Position numbers and translations under genes: made by a program. The notes below the pieces were generated by a model. It searched no databases. It worked only from the letters and a program-made list of their open reading frames with translations, and had not been told where the DNA came from. Shown piece after piece: positions 7,241 to 14,476 of a stretch of 20,216 bases of DNA (position 1 is its first letter; every line of letters starts with the position of its first letter). Location: positions 1 through 20,216 of the forward strand of contig DFGY01000062.1 of NCBI GenBank assembly GCA_002372505.1, written 5' to 3'. The stretch is from Firmicutes bacterium UBA3738. Its GTDB lineage: Bacteria; Bacillota; Clostridia; Peptostreptococcales; Anaerovoracaceae.

Positions 7241-7993
7241 TTATAGCTTGATCCCATATTTCGTGAAAAATGAATCAAGGGCATTCTGAACATCTGCTGC
7301 TGTAAGCGGATGTTCTTTTGTTTCAAAGGTTACTATCAAATTCTCACCAATTCTGATTCCAGCATGCCAGTAATCCATCAGTTTTTCGAGCATCTTCCCA
7401 TAATACCCGGGATGATCGGGCATTCCGAAATGCTCGTAGTATATCAATTCGTTTGTTCCCGGGACCCTGATTGTAAAGTCCGGCCGGTAGACCTTCCCAT
7501 AAAGACGAATCCCCCACTCATACATCATTTCCAAATTATTACCTTCTATCACCAATGCTGCGATTTCTTCGGACTTGGACTTGAAAACATATTCTGAGGC
7601 TTTGCGCAGCTCGAATCCTGGCAGTATCTCTTTCTCCTTTCCGGGCGGAATCTGATATGCTTTTGAGAGCGAAGCCTTCACTTCATGGGGTTTGAAAGGT
7701 TTATAGTCTCTTAATAATTTATCAATTACTTCTATGTTTTTTTCTATCTCCTTAGTCAGTTTTTCCAAGTAAAGTTTTCTTCTCAGAGCCTGTGCTATTT
7801 CAACATCTTCATCCTTTTTCATTGATAGATGTCTTTCGCCACTCTTTTTATTCCATTTTAGATACCCGTAGCCCCTACTTTTTTTGGTGCCCAATCTGCC
7901 TTCCGGCAACGTTTCAATTTCCTTATTCATCGCATCTAGCATTTTTGCCAAAGCATTCCGATTTGTGCTAACCATCATAATAAATGCATCCAT
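7241..7993 (-). CDS. Hypothetical protein with PD-(D/E)XK nuclease-like domain
   Basis: The function is not established. The 250-residue protein has a charged, helical N-terminal half (about 60-105 rich in Lys and Glu) and a C-terminal half with a restriction-endonuclease-like pattern: KSKSEE (138-143), then YRPDFTI (169-175, Asp172) and YYEHFGM (185-191, Glu187), followed by alternating strand-helix segments. The spacing matches stand-alone PD-(D/E)XK proteins with an E-H-x-G motif seen in Firmicutes; the canonical lysine two residues after Glu187 is a Phe, so activity is uncertain. The ATG at 7993 has AGGAG 7 nt upstream. The ribosome binding site ends exactly where a 245-bp inverted-repeat element begins, so the gene must be transcribed from within or beyond that element. 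Confidence 0.7.
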   Translation of the reverse strand: MDAFIMMVSTNRNALAKMLDAMNKEIETLPEGRLGTKKSRGYGYLKWNKKSGERHLSMKKDEDVEIAQALRRKLYLEKLTKEIEKNIEVIDKLLRDYKPFKPHEVKASLSKAYQIPPGKEKEILPGFELRKASEYVFKSKSEEIAALVIEGNNLEMMYEWGIRLYGKVYRPDFTIRVPGTNELIYYEHFGMPDHPGYYGKMLEKLMDYWHAGIRIGENLIVTFETKEHPLTAADVQNALDSFFTKYGIKL

Positions 7994-8005
7994 CTTACTT
8001 CTCCT

Positions 8006-8250
8006 ATTTTCAGCGTCAAATCGCAGAAAAAATGTTGCTTTACGACAACTCTGTCCCTATTTTTTTATGGCGACCCAGCTTCGCAGCACTTTTCACCACA
8101 AATTCAATGATAAATATGCTTAATGATAACATAATTTGCTAATTTACACAATTATTTTATGGCAATTATTTCTTTTACTTCACTTTAATTCCTGCCGCGC
8201 CCAAAAAGTTGTCCTGAGAAGGCAAAAATACTTGATTTGACGCTGAAAAT
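8006..8250. mobile_element. 245-bp MITE-like element with 17-bp perfect terminal inverted repeats
   Basis: Positions 8006-8022 (ATTTTCAGCGTCAAATC) are the exact reverse complement of 8234-8250. A second inner match, GACAACT (8044-8050) against AGTTGTC (8208-8214), lies at nearly the same distance from each end (21 and 19 bp), so the ends are related over about 45 bp with indels. The interior is AT-rich, has no credible gene and fills most of the 353-bp gap between 7993 and 8347. No clear target-site duplication is seen. The ends differ from the family A and B repeats. It could be a non-autonomous transposon derivative or the eroded ends of a deleted insertion sequence. Confidence 0.72.
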
Positions 8251-8291
8251 TAAATTTGCAAAGTCATTGCTGACCGTAACCAACCTCCGCC

Positions 8292-8322
8292 CCAATACAA
8301 AAGAGTGCCAACCGGCACTCTT
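8292..8322 (-). terminator. Intrinsic terminator after the exonuclease III gene
   Basis: A perfect 9-bp stem, AAGAGTGCC (8301-8309) with GGCACTCTT (8314-8322), has a 4-nt loop. Read on the minus strand it is followed by a short T-rich stretch (CTTTTGTATT). It lies 25 bp after the stop of the minus-strand aminotransferase-exonuclease pair. Confidence 0.75.
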
Positions 8323-8346
8323 GCATCATCTTTATTCAACTAGGCT

Positions 8347-9114
8347 CTAGTCCCACTCCAGCACTACGGGGCAGTGGTCACTGCCGTAGACATCGCTTCG
8401 AATTTTGGCATCGACAAGGCGCGGTGCCAATTCTTTTGATGTGAGAAAATAGTCTATACGCCATCCTGCGTTGTTGGCCCTGGCATTGAAGCGATAGCTC
8501 CACCAGGAATACATGCCTTCGGCGTCAGGGTAGAAGTGCCTGAATGTGTCGATGAATCCGGAGCCTAAAAGCTCTGTCATCTTGCCCCGTTCCTCGTCTG
8601 AGAATCCGGCGTTCTTGTGGTTGTTCTTGGGATTCTTCAGGTCGATTTCTTCGTGAGCCACATTCATGTCCCCGCAGACGATTACCGGCTTCGATTCCTC
8701 CAGTCCGTGAAGATAATCGCGGAAGGCGTCCTCCCAGGTCATACGGTAGTCCAGCCTCTTCAGGCCGTCCTGTGAATTAGGCGTGTACACATTCACCAGG
8801 TAATGATCCGCGAATTCCACAGTGACTACCCGGCCTTCATGGTCGTGCTCATCGATACCGATTCCCGTAGTTACGGAAAGAGGCTCGCCGGCCTTTTCTG
8901 TATTCACCAGAGTCAGGGTGCCGGAGTAGCCTTTCTTTTCGGCGGAGCACCAGTACTGGGAATAGCCGGGAGTCGGGATTTCCTCCTGACCTTCCTGCAT
9001 CTTCGTCTCCTGAATGCAGAGCACATCCGGCTCTTCTTCGCTCAGGAAATCGAGAAAGCCCTTTTTCACACAGGCCCTGAGGCCATTAACATTCCACGAA
9101 ATATACTTTTTCAT
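8347..9114 (-). CDS. Exodeoxyribonuclease III / AP endonuclease
   Basis: This cytoplasmic DNA-repair enzyme cleaves 5' to abasic sites and trims 3' blocking groups. The 255-residue protein carries the whole ExoIII series: WNVNGLR (7-13), the metal ligand Glu36 in QETK, the VNVYTPN segment, CGDMNVAHEEIDL, GWRIDYFLTS and the terminal GSDHCPVVLEW with the catalytic His. Length and order fit the XthA/ExoA family. Its ATG shares one base with the TAA of the upstream aminotransferase gene (TAATG), so it is translated by coupling; no separate Shine-Dalgarno is needed. A repair nuclease coupled to an aminotransferase is an uncommon pairing. Confidence 0.95.
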   Translation of the reverse strand: MKKYISWNVNGLRACVKKGFLDFLSEEEPDVLCIQETKMQEGQEEIPTPGYSQYWCSAEKKGYSGTLTLVNTEKAGEPLSVTTGIGIDEHDHEGRVVTVEFADHYLVNVYTPNSQDGLKRLDYRMTWEDAFRDYLHGLEESKPVIVCGDMNVAHEEIDLKNPKNNHKNAGFSDEERGKMTELLGSGFIDTFRHFYPDAEGMYSWWSYRFNARANNAGWRIDYFLTSKELAPRLVDAKIRSDVYGSDHCPVVLEWD

Positions 9115-10208
9115 TACCCGTTCACCTTCTTAACTGCCTGAACCACCTTGTCCATTTCCTCGATGCGTGGCATTCTCACCCGGACTGTGGACTGGTTTAA
9201 GCAATCGAATTCTCCGCCGGGCACTGCCATGAGGCCGGCCTCTGCCAGCATTGGAGCCAGATTCACGCTTGTGTCCTCGTGGTACAGCAGGCAAATAGGC
9301 ACTCTGTCGTCGGACTCGGCCATCTTCAGCTTGTTACCCACTACTTCCCTGACCATCTGGTTGCTCTTTACGAAGTCATCAATGTGACTTGTGGCAAATT
9401 CCGGGTGGCGGAGAGCTTCTGCACCGGCTTCCCTGGCCAGTTCGTTCATGCAGTAAGGATTGCTCATTTTGTTGATGTGCCCTATTATTTCCTCCGACGC
9501 CATAACATAGCCGCCGCGCATGGCCGCCATTCCAAAGGCTTTAGAGAATGTATGCACGACTATGAGGTTGTCGTATTTGTCTAAGAATTTCGTCGCCGAC
9601 TCATCCTGGGGAATGAAGTCCCCGTAGGCTTCGTCGATTATTACTGCAACGCCCTTTTCCGCGCCGGCCTTAATCATTGCCTCAATGTCGCTGGTGGGAA
9701 TCGTCTGGCCCGTCGGGTTGTTGGGGTTATCGATGTAGAGAATGCTATCCTCCTCACTGAGCTCATCCAGCACTCTTCCTAAATCAAATTTATAGTTTTC
9801 CTCACGGAGCATTTCCACATACCTGTACTCCATACCCCTGGTTTTGTAATCGTTTGTTGCGTCGGTGAAAGTAGGCGCAACGCTGAGGGCCCTTGCACCC
9901 GACTCCTCAAAAATATTGTTTATAGCGTAAAGGGTGCCGATGCTGCCGTCGCCCAGGAATATATTCCCGCGGCCAACCTTTGCGTAATCCTTCCACAGAT
10001 TCTCGATTTCCTCGTAAATCTCCTGGCCGTGAGGATAGTGATAAACTGCGTTTTCGTCGGCATTTCTCACCACGTCCATAACCGTAGGATAAAAACCGTA
10101 AGGGTTGCTGCCCTGAGTGCAGTCCACCGCACCTTCGGGAATTACAGCATTGTCATCCGCATAGCTTTCCTTTTCCATCTGCAGCAGCGATTTTCTGATT
10201 TTAAGCAT
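9114..10208 (-). CDS. Class I/II PLP-dependent aminotransferase (HisC/CobD-like)
   Basis: This fold-type I PLP enzyme most resembles histidinol-phosphate aminotransferase or threonine-phosphate decarboxylase. In 364 residues the elements seen are GSNPYG (33-38), GDGSIGTLY (86-94), NPNNPTGQ (161-168), DEAY (192-195), the PLP lysine Lys223 in FSKAFGMAAMRGGY, and VRVRMP near the C-terminus for the substrate carboxylate. No his or cob genes are nearby, so the true substrate is open; annotation as HisC would be by similarity only. AGGAGG stands 8 nt before the ATG. An extended -10 promoter at 10245-10253 drives it, and the 3' end is coupled to the exonuclease III gene. Confidence 0.88.
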   Translation of the reverse strand: MLKIRKSLLQMEKESYADDNAVIPEGAVDCTQGSNPYGFYPTVMDVVRNADENAVYHYPHGQEIYEEIENLWKDYAKVGRGNIFLGDGSIGTLYAINNIFEESGARALSVAPTFTDATNDYKTRGMEYRYVEMLREENYKFDLGRVLDELSEEDSILYIDNPNNPTGQTIPTSDIEAMIKAGAEKGVAVIIDEAYGDFIPQDESATKFLDKYDNLIVVHTFSKAFGMAAMRGGYVMASEEIIGHINKMSNPYCMNELAREAGAEALRHPEFATSHIDDFVKSNQMVREVVGNKLKMAESDDRVPICLLYHEDTSVNLAPMLAEAGLMAVPGGEFDCLNQSTVRVRMPRIEEMDKVVQAVKKVNG

Positions 10209-10244
10209 TTTCTTTCCTCCTGTTTCATAATAATGTCGCAGGTT

Positions 10245-10253
10245 ATTGTATCA
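10245..10253 (-). promoter_or_regulatory. Extended -10 promoter of the aminotransferase-exonuclease operon
   Basis: On the minus strand the sequence reads TGATACAAT: an extended -10 TG, one base, and a hexamer matching TATAAT at 5 of 6. No good -35 is visible; the region where it would lie is the edge of the family A repeat (10267 onward). The leader would be about 30 nt. Confidence 0.6.
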
Positions 10254-10266
10254 CACTTTTTGCCGA

Positions 10267-10381
10267 GATGACAGGGGGACGGTTCTCCTGTCACCTTTTG
10301 CCGTATATTGGAAAAAGGTGACACGGGGTCTGACCCCTTTTCATCTTTTGCCAGTTTTTGGTGGAACGAGGAACCGTCCCC
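10267..10381. repeat. Family A repeat cluster, doublet plus partial third unit
   Basis: Unit one (GATGACAGGGGGACGG to CTGTCACC, 10267-10295), the core CCGTATATTGG (10301-10311, the reverse of the core at 61-71), and unit two (GGTGACACGGGGTC to TCATC, 10318-10345) are followed by a further half-unit ending GGAACCGTCCCC at 10381. Unit two contains the hairpin GGGGTCAGACCCC and, on the minus strand, a following T-run, so it can terminate the LysR transcript that ends at 10387. The cluster fills the gap between the LysR stop and the aminotransferase promoter. Confidence 0.83.
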
Positions 10382-10386
10382 GGGTT

Positions 10387-11280
10387 TCAAAAGTTTTCTT
10401 TTAGGGCGGCGATATATTCTTTGGCCTGAGGGGTTAGCTTTCTGGAGGGGTCGTGGATCCAGCCGATTTCCGCCTTGGCGTCTGTGCCTTTGAGGGTGAA
10501 CTGCCTGAAGTTCTCGTCTAAGTTGTCGCCGAAAATGTCGAAGGTGTAGGCATCGGTGGAGCCGACATATATCATTATAGACTCTCTGGAGTTGAATCCG
10601 ATTTTCCGCTTAATGCCTCCTTCCGGCATTCCCAGCATGGTGTCCGCTGTGCTGTCTAAAAACCCATTCTCATAGTAGGCCAGAGGATAGCGAGAAAGAT
10701 CTTCCCGGGAAATTGTGTCTCCGGCAAGGCTGTACAGGGGGCTGCTTGTGCTTATGATTACCGCAACCCTTCTGTCGGCCAGCTTTTCATAGGCCAGCTC
10801 CCTGGAGGCGAAGGCATTCTTGTAGACCTTCTTCATCTCACCCTGCAGCGCCATAATGCCCACATCCGTTCTACCCTTGGCTACGTCTTCCACAATCTGC
10901 ATTCCACGGTCTTTCTTAATGGAAAGAGTTATGGCTTCGTGAGCGTACTTCCGATAAAGATTTATAAAAGCGCCGTGGTCCGTCATCTCATTCATGCAGG
11001 AAACGCTGAGACTTACGGTTTTGTCCTCCATTGCACTGGCTTTCTCGAAGGCGTCCATTTCGTAAGCGACCACCATGGCCTGGTCATACACCCTTTTCCC
11101 GAATTCCGTCAGGGTGACTCCGTTGGGCTTGCGAATGAAAATCTCCTTTCCGAATTCCTGCTCGGCTGCCCTGAGGGAACTGCTCAAAGTGGAATGGGAA
11201 AGATACAGTTTGTCCGCTGCCGCGCTAATGGAGCCTGTGTCCGCAACTTTAACTATCTGCTTTAACTGTTCTATTTTCAT
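10387..11280 (-). CDS. LysR family transcriptional regulator
   Basis: This is a one-component regulator with an N-terminal winged helix (residues 1-60; ADTGSISAAADKLYLSHSTLSSSLRAAEQEFG) and a periplasmic-binding-like effector domain. The 297-residue length is standard. AAGGAG lies just before the ATG at 11280. It is transcribed away from the two YkvI-family permease genes across a 291-bp gap, the classic layout for a LysR protein controlling its neighbour. The gap holds a perfect 12-bp palindrome 45 bp from its start codon that could be the operator. The effector is unknown; by context it may be the permease substrate. Confidence 0.92.
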   Translation of the reverse strand: MKIEQLKQIVKVADTGSISAAADKLYLSHSTLSSSLRAAEQEFGKEIFIRKPNGVTLTEFGKRVYDQAMVVAYEMDAFEKASAMEDKTVSLSVSCMNEMTDHGAFINLYRKYAHEAITLSIKKDRGMQIVEDVAKGRTDVGIMALQGEMKKVYKNAFASRELAYEKLADRRVAVIISTSSPLYSLAGDTISREDLSRYPLAYYENGFLDSTADTMLGMPEGGIKRKIGFNSRESIMIYVGSTDAYTFDIFGDNLDENFRQFTLKGTDAKAEIGWIHDPSRKLTPQAKEYIAALKENF

Positions 11281-11324
11281 ACCTTGCTCTCCTTACATAA
11301 ATACATTGTCCATGCAACTTAACA

Positions 11325-11336
11325 CAGTCCGGACTG
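11325..11336. promoter_or_regulatory. Perfect 12-bp palindrome, candidate LysR operator
   Basis: CAGTCCGGACTG is fully self-complementary and stands 45 bp upstream of the LysR ATG in the divergent gap. LysR proteins bind dyads of this kind, usually with a T-N11-A frame, near their own promoters. No other operator candidate on that side is as clean. It is inferred only from position and symmetry. Confidence 0.45.
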
Positions 11337-11430
11337 CCGGTAAATTGAGCGTCGGTATGAACTCGCCTTGGCTGGGTGCTAAATACAGCATTACTTATCT
11401 TCTGAACTTTGGTATTAGACCGCCTTCAGG

Positions 11431-11459
11431 CCGACGAATTCCCCGTCGGCACTCCGACG
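11431..11459 (+). promoter_or_regulatory. Three-segment alternative hairpin upstream of permease copy 1
   Basis: CCGACG (11431-11436), CGTCGG (11444-11449) and CCGACG (11454-11459) allow the middle segment to pair with either the first (7-nt loop) or the third (4-nt loop), but not both. A fourth CGTCGG lies at 11350-11355. It is 113 bp upstream of the permease ATG. Whether it is transcribed is not known, since I see no strong promoter in 11281-11571. It may be a leader RNA switch or a set of DNA dyads for the LysR protein. Confidence 0.4.
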
Positions 11460-11571
11460 AATATACGGAAATCCAGCGGACGCTTTTTCATGTTAAAGTA
11501 ATAATGTATATCGGATGGTATCAGTAATCGTTATTGTTTCAGGCGCTACAAGGCGCAGAAAGGTGGATCTT

Positions 11572-12711
11572 ATGGGAGAACAAAAAACCGGAGGAGGCAC
11601 CTGGTTCCAGAAGTATATCGTTCCCGGCATCGTATTTCAGTCCTGCGTAATCGCCGGCGGATACGGTACAGGTCGCGAACTTGTTGAATACTTCATGGGA
11701 TACGGTCCCGTAAAAGGCACACTGGCAATGTGCATTATCAGTCTTGTGATGTGGTCACTGATTTCCGCACTCACTTACTGCTTTGCCGTTATTTACAAGA
11801 AATACGACTACAAGAGCATCATGAAAGAGCTCATGGGCCCAGGCTGGATTGTATATGAAATCTCATACATTCTCGTAATTTTTATTATCCTAGCTGTAAT
11901 AACTTCAGCCGCAGGCTCCATACTCAATCAATTGTTTGGCTTTAATAACTGGATAGGCATCATCGGTCTCGCCGTGCTGGTATTCCTGCTGGTAATCAAC
12001 GGCTCAGACCTTATTGAGAAAGTACTTTCCGCATGGTCATTCGTGCTGTACGGCGTATATATCCTGTTCCTGATTCTCGCCTTCGTTAAGTTCGGAGACG
12101 GAATCGCAGCAGGCTACAGCATGGAACAGCCGGATGTTGGCGCAAGCTGGCTCCAGGGTGGATTCATGTATTCATTCTACAACATGGCAGTAATCCTGGC
12201 CGTTGTATACACCCTCAGGCACTGCGACACCGGTAAGGAAGCCTTTAAGTCAGACATCATCGCCGGCTTCATCGGCATGATTCCGGGAATCATCCTCTTC
12301 GTTGCAATGTGCGCATTCTATCCGCAGATTACCGAAGAAGAACTGCCTATCGCTTACATGATCGATCAGATGGGTATGCCTTGGCTCCAGTACGTATTCC
12401 AGATCGTACTCTTCGGTACACTGATTGAAACAGGCTCCGGCCTCATTTACTCAATCACGGACAGACTGGAAATCGCAATCAAGACAAAAGGTGGCGAAGT
12501 CAAGAAATGGTTCACACCTGTCATCGCAATCGCCCTGCTGGTACTCGGCTGCATCATCGCCCAGTTCGGCCTTACGGCACTTATCGCCAAGGGCTACGGC
12601 GCAGCAGCATGGATCATGTTCTTCGTATACTGCATCCCAATGCTGACGCTGGGCACATACAAAATCAGAAAACGCTACAAGGAAGCCCGGGAAGCAGGCG
12701 AAACCATCTAA
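11572..12711 (+). CDS. YkvI family membrane transporter, copy 1
   Basis: This is a multi-pass membrane protein of the YkvI group (COG3949-type), related in fold to amino acid and sodium-coupled transporters; the substrate is unknown. In 379 residues I see about ten to eleven hydrophobic segments, with the signature FQSCVIAGGYGTGRELVEYFMGYGP near residues 22-46 and GTLIETGSGLIYSITDR near 285-301. The ATG at 11572 has AGAAAGGTGG 5 nt upstream and gives the same N-terminus (MGEQKTGGG) as copy 2. The family usually has about 350 residues. It diverges from the LysR gene and ends in a terminator made from a family A repeat. It differs from copy 2 at about 31 residues plus one inserted codon, by hand alignment. 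Confidence 0.85.
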   Translation: MGEQKTGGGTWFQKYIVPGIVFQSCVIAGGYGTGRELVEYFMGYGPVKGTLAMCIISLVMWSLISALTYCFAVIYKKYDYKSIMKELMGPGWIVYEISYILVIFIILAVITSAAGSILNQLFGFNNWIGIIGLAVLVFLLVINGSDLIEKVLSAWSFVLYGVYILFLILAFVKFGDGIAAGYSMEQPDVGASWLQGGFMYSFYNMAVILAVVYTLRHCDTGKEAFKSDIIAGFIGMIPGIILFVAMCAFYPQITEEELPIAYMIDQMGMPWLQYVFQIVLFGTLIETGSGLIYSITDRLEIAIKTKGGEVKKWFTPVIAIALLVLGCIIAQFGLTALIAKGYGAAAWIMFFVYCIPMLTLGTYKIRKRYKEAREAGETI

Positions 12712-12746
12712 GCAAATCTCACAATTTCAATCATCTGATATATAGG

Positions 12747-12778
12747 TGACAGGGGGACAGACCCCCTGTCATCTTTTT
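12747..12778 (+). terminator. Terminator of permease copy 1, built from a family A unit
   Basis: TGACAGGGGG (12747-12756) pairs perfectly with CCCCCTGTCA (12762-12771) around a 5-nt loop, followed by TCTTTTT. It is a textbook Rho-independent terminator and at the same time a family A repeat unit. The preceding TCATCTGATATA also precedes the terminator of copy 2, so this stretch belongs to the duplicated block. Confidence 0.85.
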
Positions 12779-12780
12779 GA

Positions 12781-13099
12781 GCGTTACACGGGGACAGGCT
12801 TTTTGTTTCACTCCGATTTCGACGCGTCTTGAGTTCCAACCAGATTACAAAAATCTAAAATACTGATATTTTTTTCACTGATTTTCTTTTACCCCAATCT
12901 TTGAAGAAAATTCTAACGCCGATGGTTTTGCTTCATATCAAATCCATAGCATATCTGCATGTAGAACGGAATATTGCCGGAGCGTGTCATAGAGATCGTT
13001 AAAAAATATTTCACTTTTTATTGAAGGTTTGATTTTGTGAAAATAATTATAGGATTTCGCGATTTCAGCTGAAACAAAAAGCCTGTCCCCGTGTAACGC
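12781..13099. mobile_element. 319-bp family B element with perfect 30-bp inverted ends
   Basis: The 30 bases at 12781-12810 (GCGTTACACGGGGACAGG, a T-run, GTTTCA) are the exact reverse complement of 13070-13099. The 259-bp interior is AT-rich with no credible gene; open frames crossing the ends are short. It fills most of the 550-bp gap between the tandem permeases. The remainder is the copy 1 terminator, about 38 bp of unassigned sequence and the copy 2 promoter and leader. Related ends with a different interior occur at 18624-18912. It is best described as MITE- or BIME-like, mobilised in trans; a structured RNA is an alternative. Confidence 0.75.
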
Positions 13100-13137
13100 A
13101 TGACGATTATGCCGTTTGATTTGCAACTAATTAATCG

Positions 13138-13166
13138 TTGACCTGTGCGCTTTATAGTGGTAAAGT
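13138..13166 (+). promoter_or_regulatory. Promoter of permease copy 2
   Basis: TTGACC (13138-13143) and TAAAGT (13161-13166) are 17 bp apart. The start would be near 13173, giving an 89-nt leader containing the hairpin CCGTGC (13191-13196) with GCACGG (13206-13211). Copy 2 can therefore be transcribed independently of copy 1. Confidence 0.5.
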
Positions 13167-13261
13167 ATAGGTGTATAGACTCGCTTACTACCGTGCATTT
13201 TACAGGCACGGAGTAGATATATCAGATGGTCGTTATTGTTTAAAGAAGAAAGGTGGTTTTT

Positions 13262-14404
13262 ATGGGAGAACAAAAAACCGGAGGAGGCAATTGGTTCCAA
13301 AAGTATATTGTTCCGGGTATCGTATTCCAGTCCTGCGTAATCGCCGGTGGATATGGTACAGGTCGTGAGCTTATTGAATACTTTATGGGATACGGCCCCG
13401 TAAAGGGAACAATGGCCATATGCATAATCACTCTTATTATGTGGTCACTGATTTCCGCACTTACTTATTGTTTTGCTGTAGTTTACAAGAAATTCGACTA
13501 TAAGAGCATCATGAAAGAGCTCATGGGTCCAGGCTGGATTGTATATGAAATTTCATATATTCTCGTAATATTTATTATCCTTGCTGTAATCACTTCAGCT
13601 GCTGGCTCCATACTCAATCAGCTCTTCGGATTTAACAACTGGATTGGTATTATAGGTCTTGCCGTACTGGTATTCCTGCTGGTAATCAACGGCTCAGACC
13701 TTATTGAGAAGGTACTGTCAGCATGGTCATTCATCCTGTACGGCGTATATCTGCTGTTCCTCGTCCTCGCCTTTGTTAAGTTCGGCGATGGAATCGGCGC
13801 AGCATTTTCCGGCCCGCAGCCCACAGACGTTGGCGCAAGCTGGCTCCAGGGTGGATTCATGTATTCATTCTACAACATGGCTGTAATACTGGCCGTTGTA
13901 TACACACTGAGACACTGTGACACAGGTAAAGAAGCATTCAAATCCGGAATCATCGCCGGCTTCATCGGTATCATTCCGGGAATCATTCTCTTCGTTGCAA
14001 TGTGCGCATTCTATCCGCAGATCATCGACGAAGAGCTGCCTATCGCTTACATGATCGATCAGATGGGTATGCCTTGGCTCCAGTATGTATTCCAGATCGT
14101 ACTCTTCGGTACACTTATCGAAACAGGATCCGGACTTATCTACTCAATCACAGACAGATTCGAAACAGCTATGCGTGTTAAGGGTAAGGAACCTGCAAAA
14201 TGGTTCACACCTGTTATGGCTATCGCACTGCTGGCACTGGGCTGCATCATCGCTCAGTTCGGCCTTACTGCTCTTATCGCCAAGGGCTACGGCGCAGCTG
14301 CATGGATTATGTTCATCGTATACTGCATCCCGATGCTCACACTTGGTACATACAAGATCAGAAAGCGCTACAAGGAAGCCAGAGAAGCTGGCGAAACAAT
14401 CTAA
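13262..14404 (+). CDS. YkvI family membrane transporter, copy 2
   Basis: This is a paralogue of the gene at 11572 and the same predicted kind of membrane transporter. It has 380 residues, one more than copy 1 because of an extra codon in a variable loop (GIGAAFSGPQPTDVGAS against GIAAGYSMEQPDVGAS). Most substitutions are conservative; clusters occur in that loop and in the cytoplasmic-looking segment DRFETAMRVKGKEPAKW. The ATG at 13262 is preceded by GAAAGGTGG at 5 nt; the in-frame GTG at 13253 lies within that ribosome binding site and is rejected. Many third-position differences from copy 1 show that the duplication is not recent. Related sequence upstream (ATATCAGATGGT and CGTTATTGTTT) and downstream shows that flanks were duplicated too. 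Confidence 0.85.
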   Translation: MGEQKTGGGNWFQKYIVPGIVFQSCVIAGGYGTGRELIEYFMGYGPVKGTMAICIITLIMWSLISALTYCFAVVYKKFDYKSIMKELMGPGWIVYEISYILVIFIILAVITSAAGSILNQLFGFNNWIGIIGLAVLVFLLVINGSDLIEKVLSAWSFILYGVYLLFLVLAFVKFGDGIGAAFSGPQPTDVGASWLQGGFMYSFYNMAVILAVVYTLRHCDTGKEAFKSGIIAGFIGIIPGIILFVAMCAFYPQIIDEELPIAYMIDQMGMPWLQYVFQIVLFGTLIETGSGLIYSITDRFETAMRVKGKEPAKWFTPVMAIALLALGCIIAQFGLTALIAKGYGAAAWIMFIVYCIPMLTLGTYKIRKRYKEAREAGETI

Positions 14405-14442
14405 CAGATTACAAGCTAGTTACATCATCTGATATAGCAAAA

Positions 14443-14474
14443 GATGGCAGGGGAAAATCTCCTGTCATCTTTTT
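14443..14474 (+). terminator. Terminator of permease copy 2, degenerate family A unit
   Basis: GATGGCAGG (14443-14451) pairs with CCTGTCATC (14461-14469), one G-U pair included, followed by a run of five T. It stands where the perfect version stands after copy 1, so the two are homologous and this one has drifted. Confidence 0.78.
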
Positions 14475-14476
14475 AT

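Noticed and set aside
7233..7251. Hairpin TCAAGC/GCTTGA between the converging phosphohexomutase and nuclease-like genes as a terminator
   Set aside because: The stem is only 6 bp, no T-run follows on either strand, and one arm lies in the end of the minus-strand gene.
10142..10390. 82-codon minus-strand frame over the family A cluster
   Set aside because: It is a translation of the repeat joined to the aminotransferase leader in another frame; such repeat translations often appear as false hypothetical proteins.
11075..11527. 150-codon plus-strand frame in the LysR gene and divergent gap
   Set aside because: It is mostly antisense to the LysR gene, without domain or ribosome binding site.
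12938..13126. 62-63-codon minus-strand frames across the right end of the 319-bp element
   Set aside because: Part of the coding would be the repeat itself; there is no ribosome binding site or domain.
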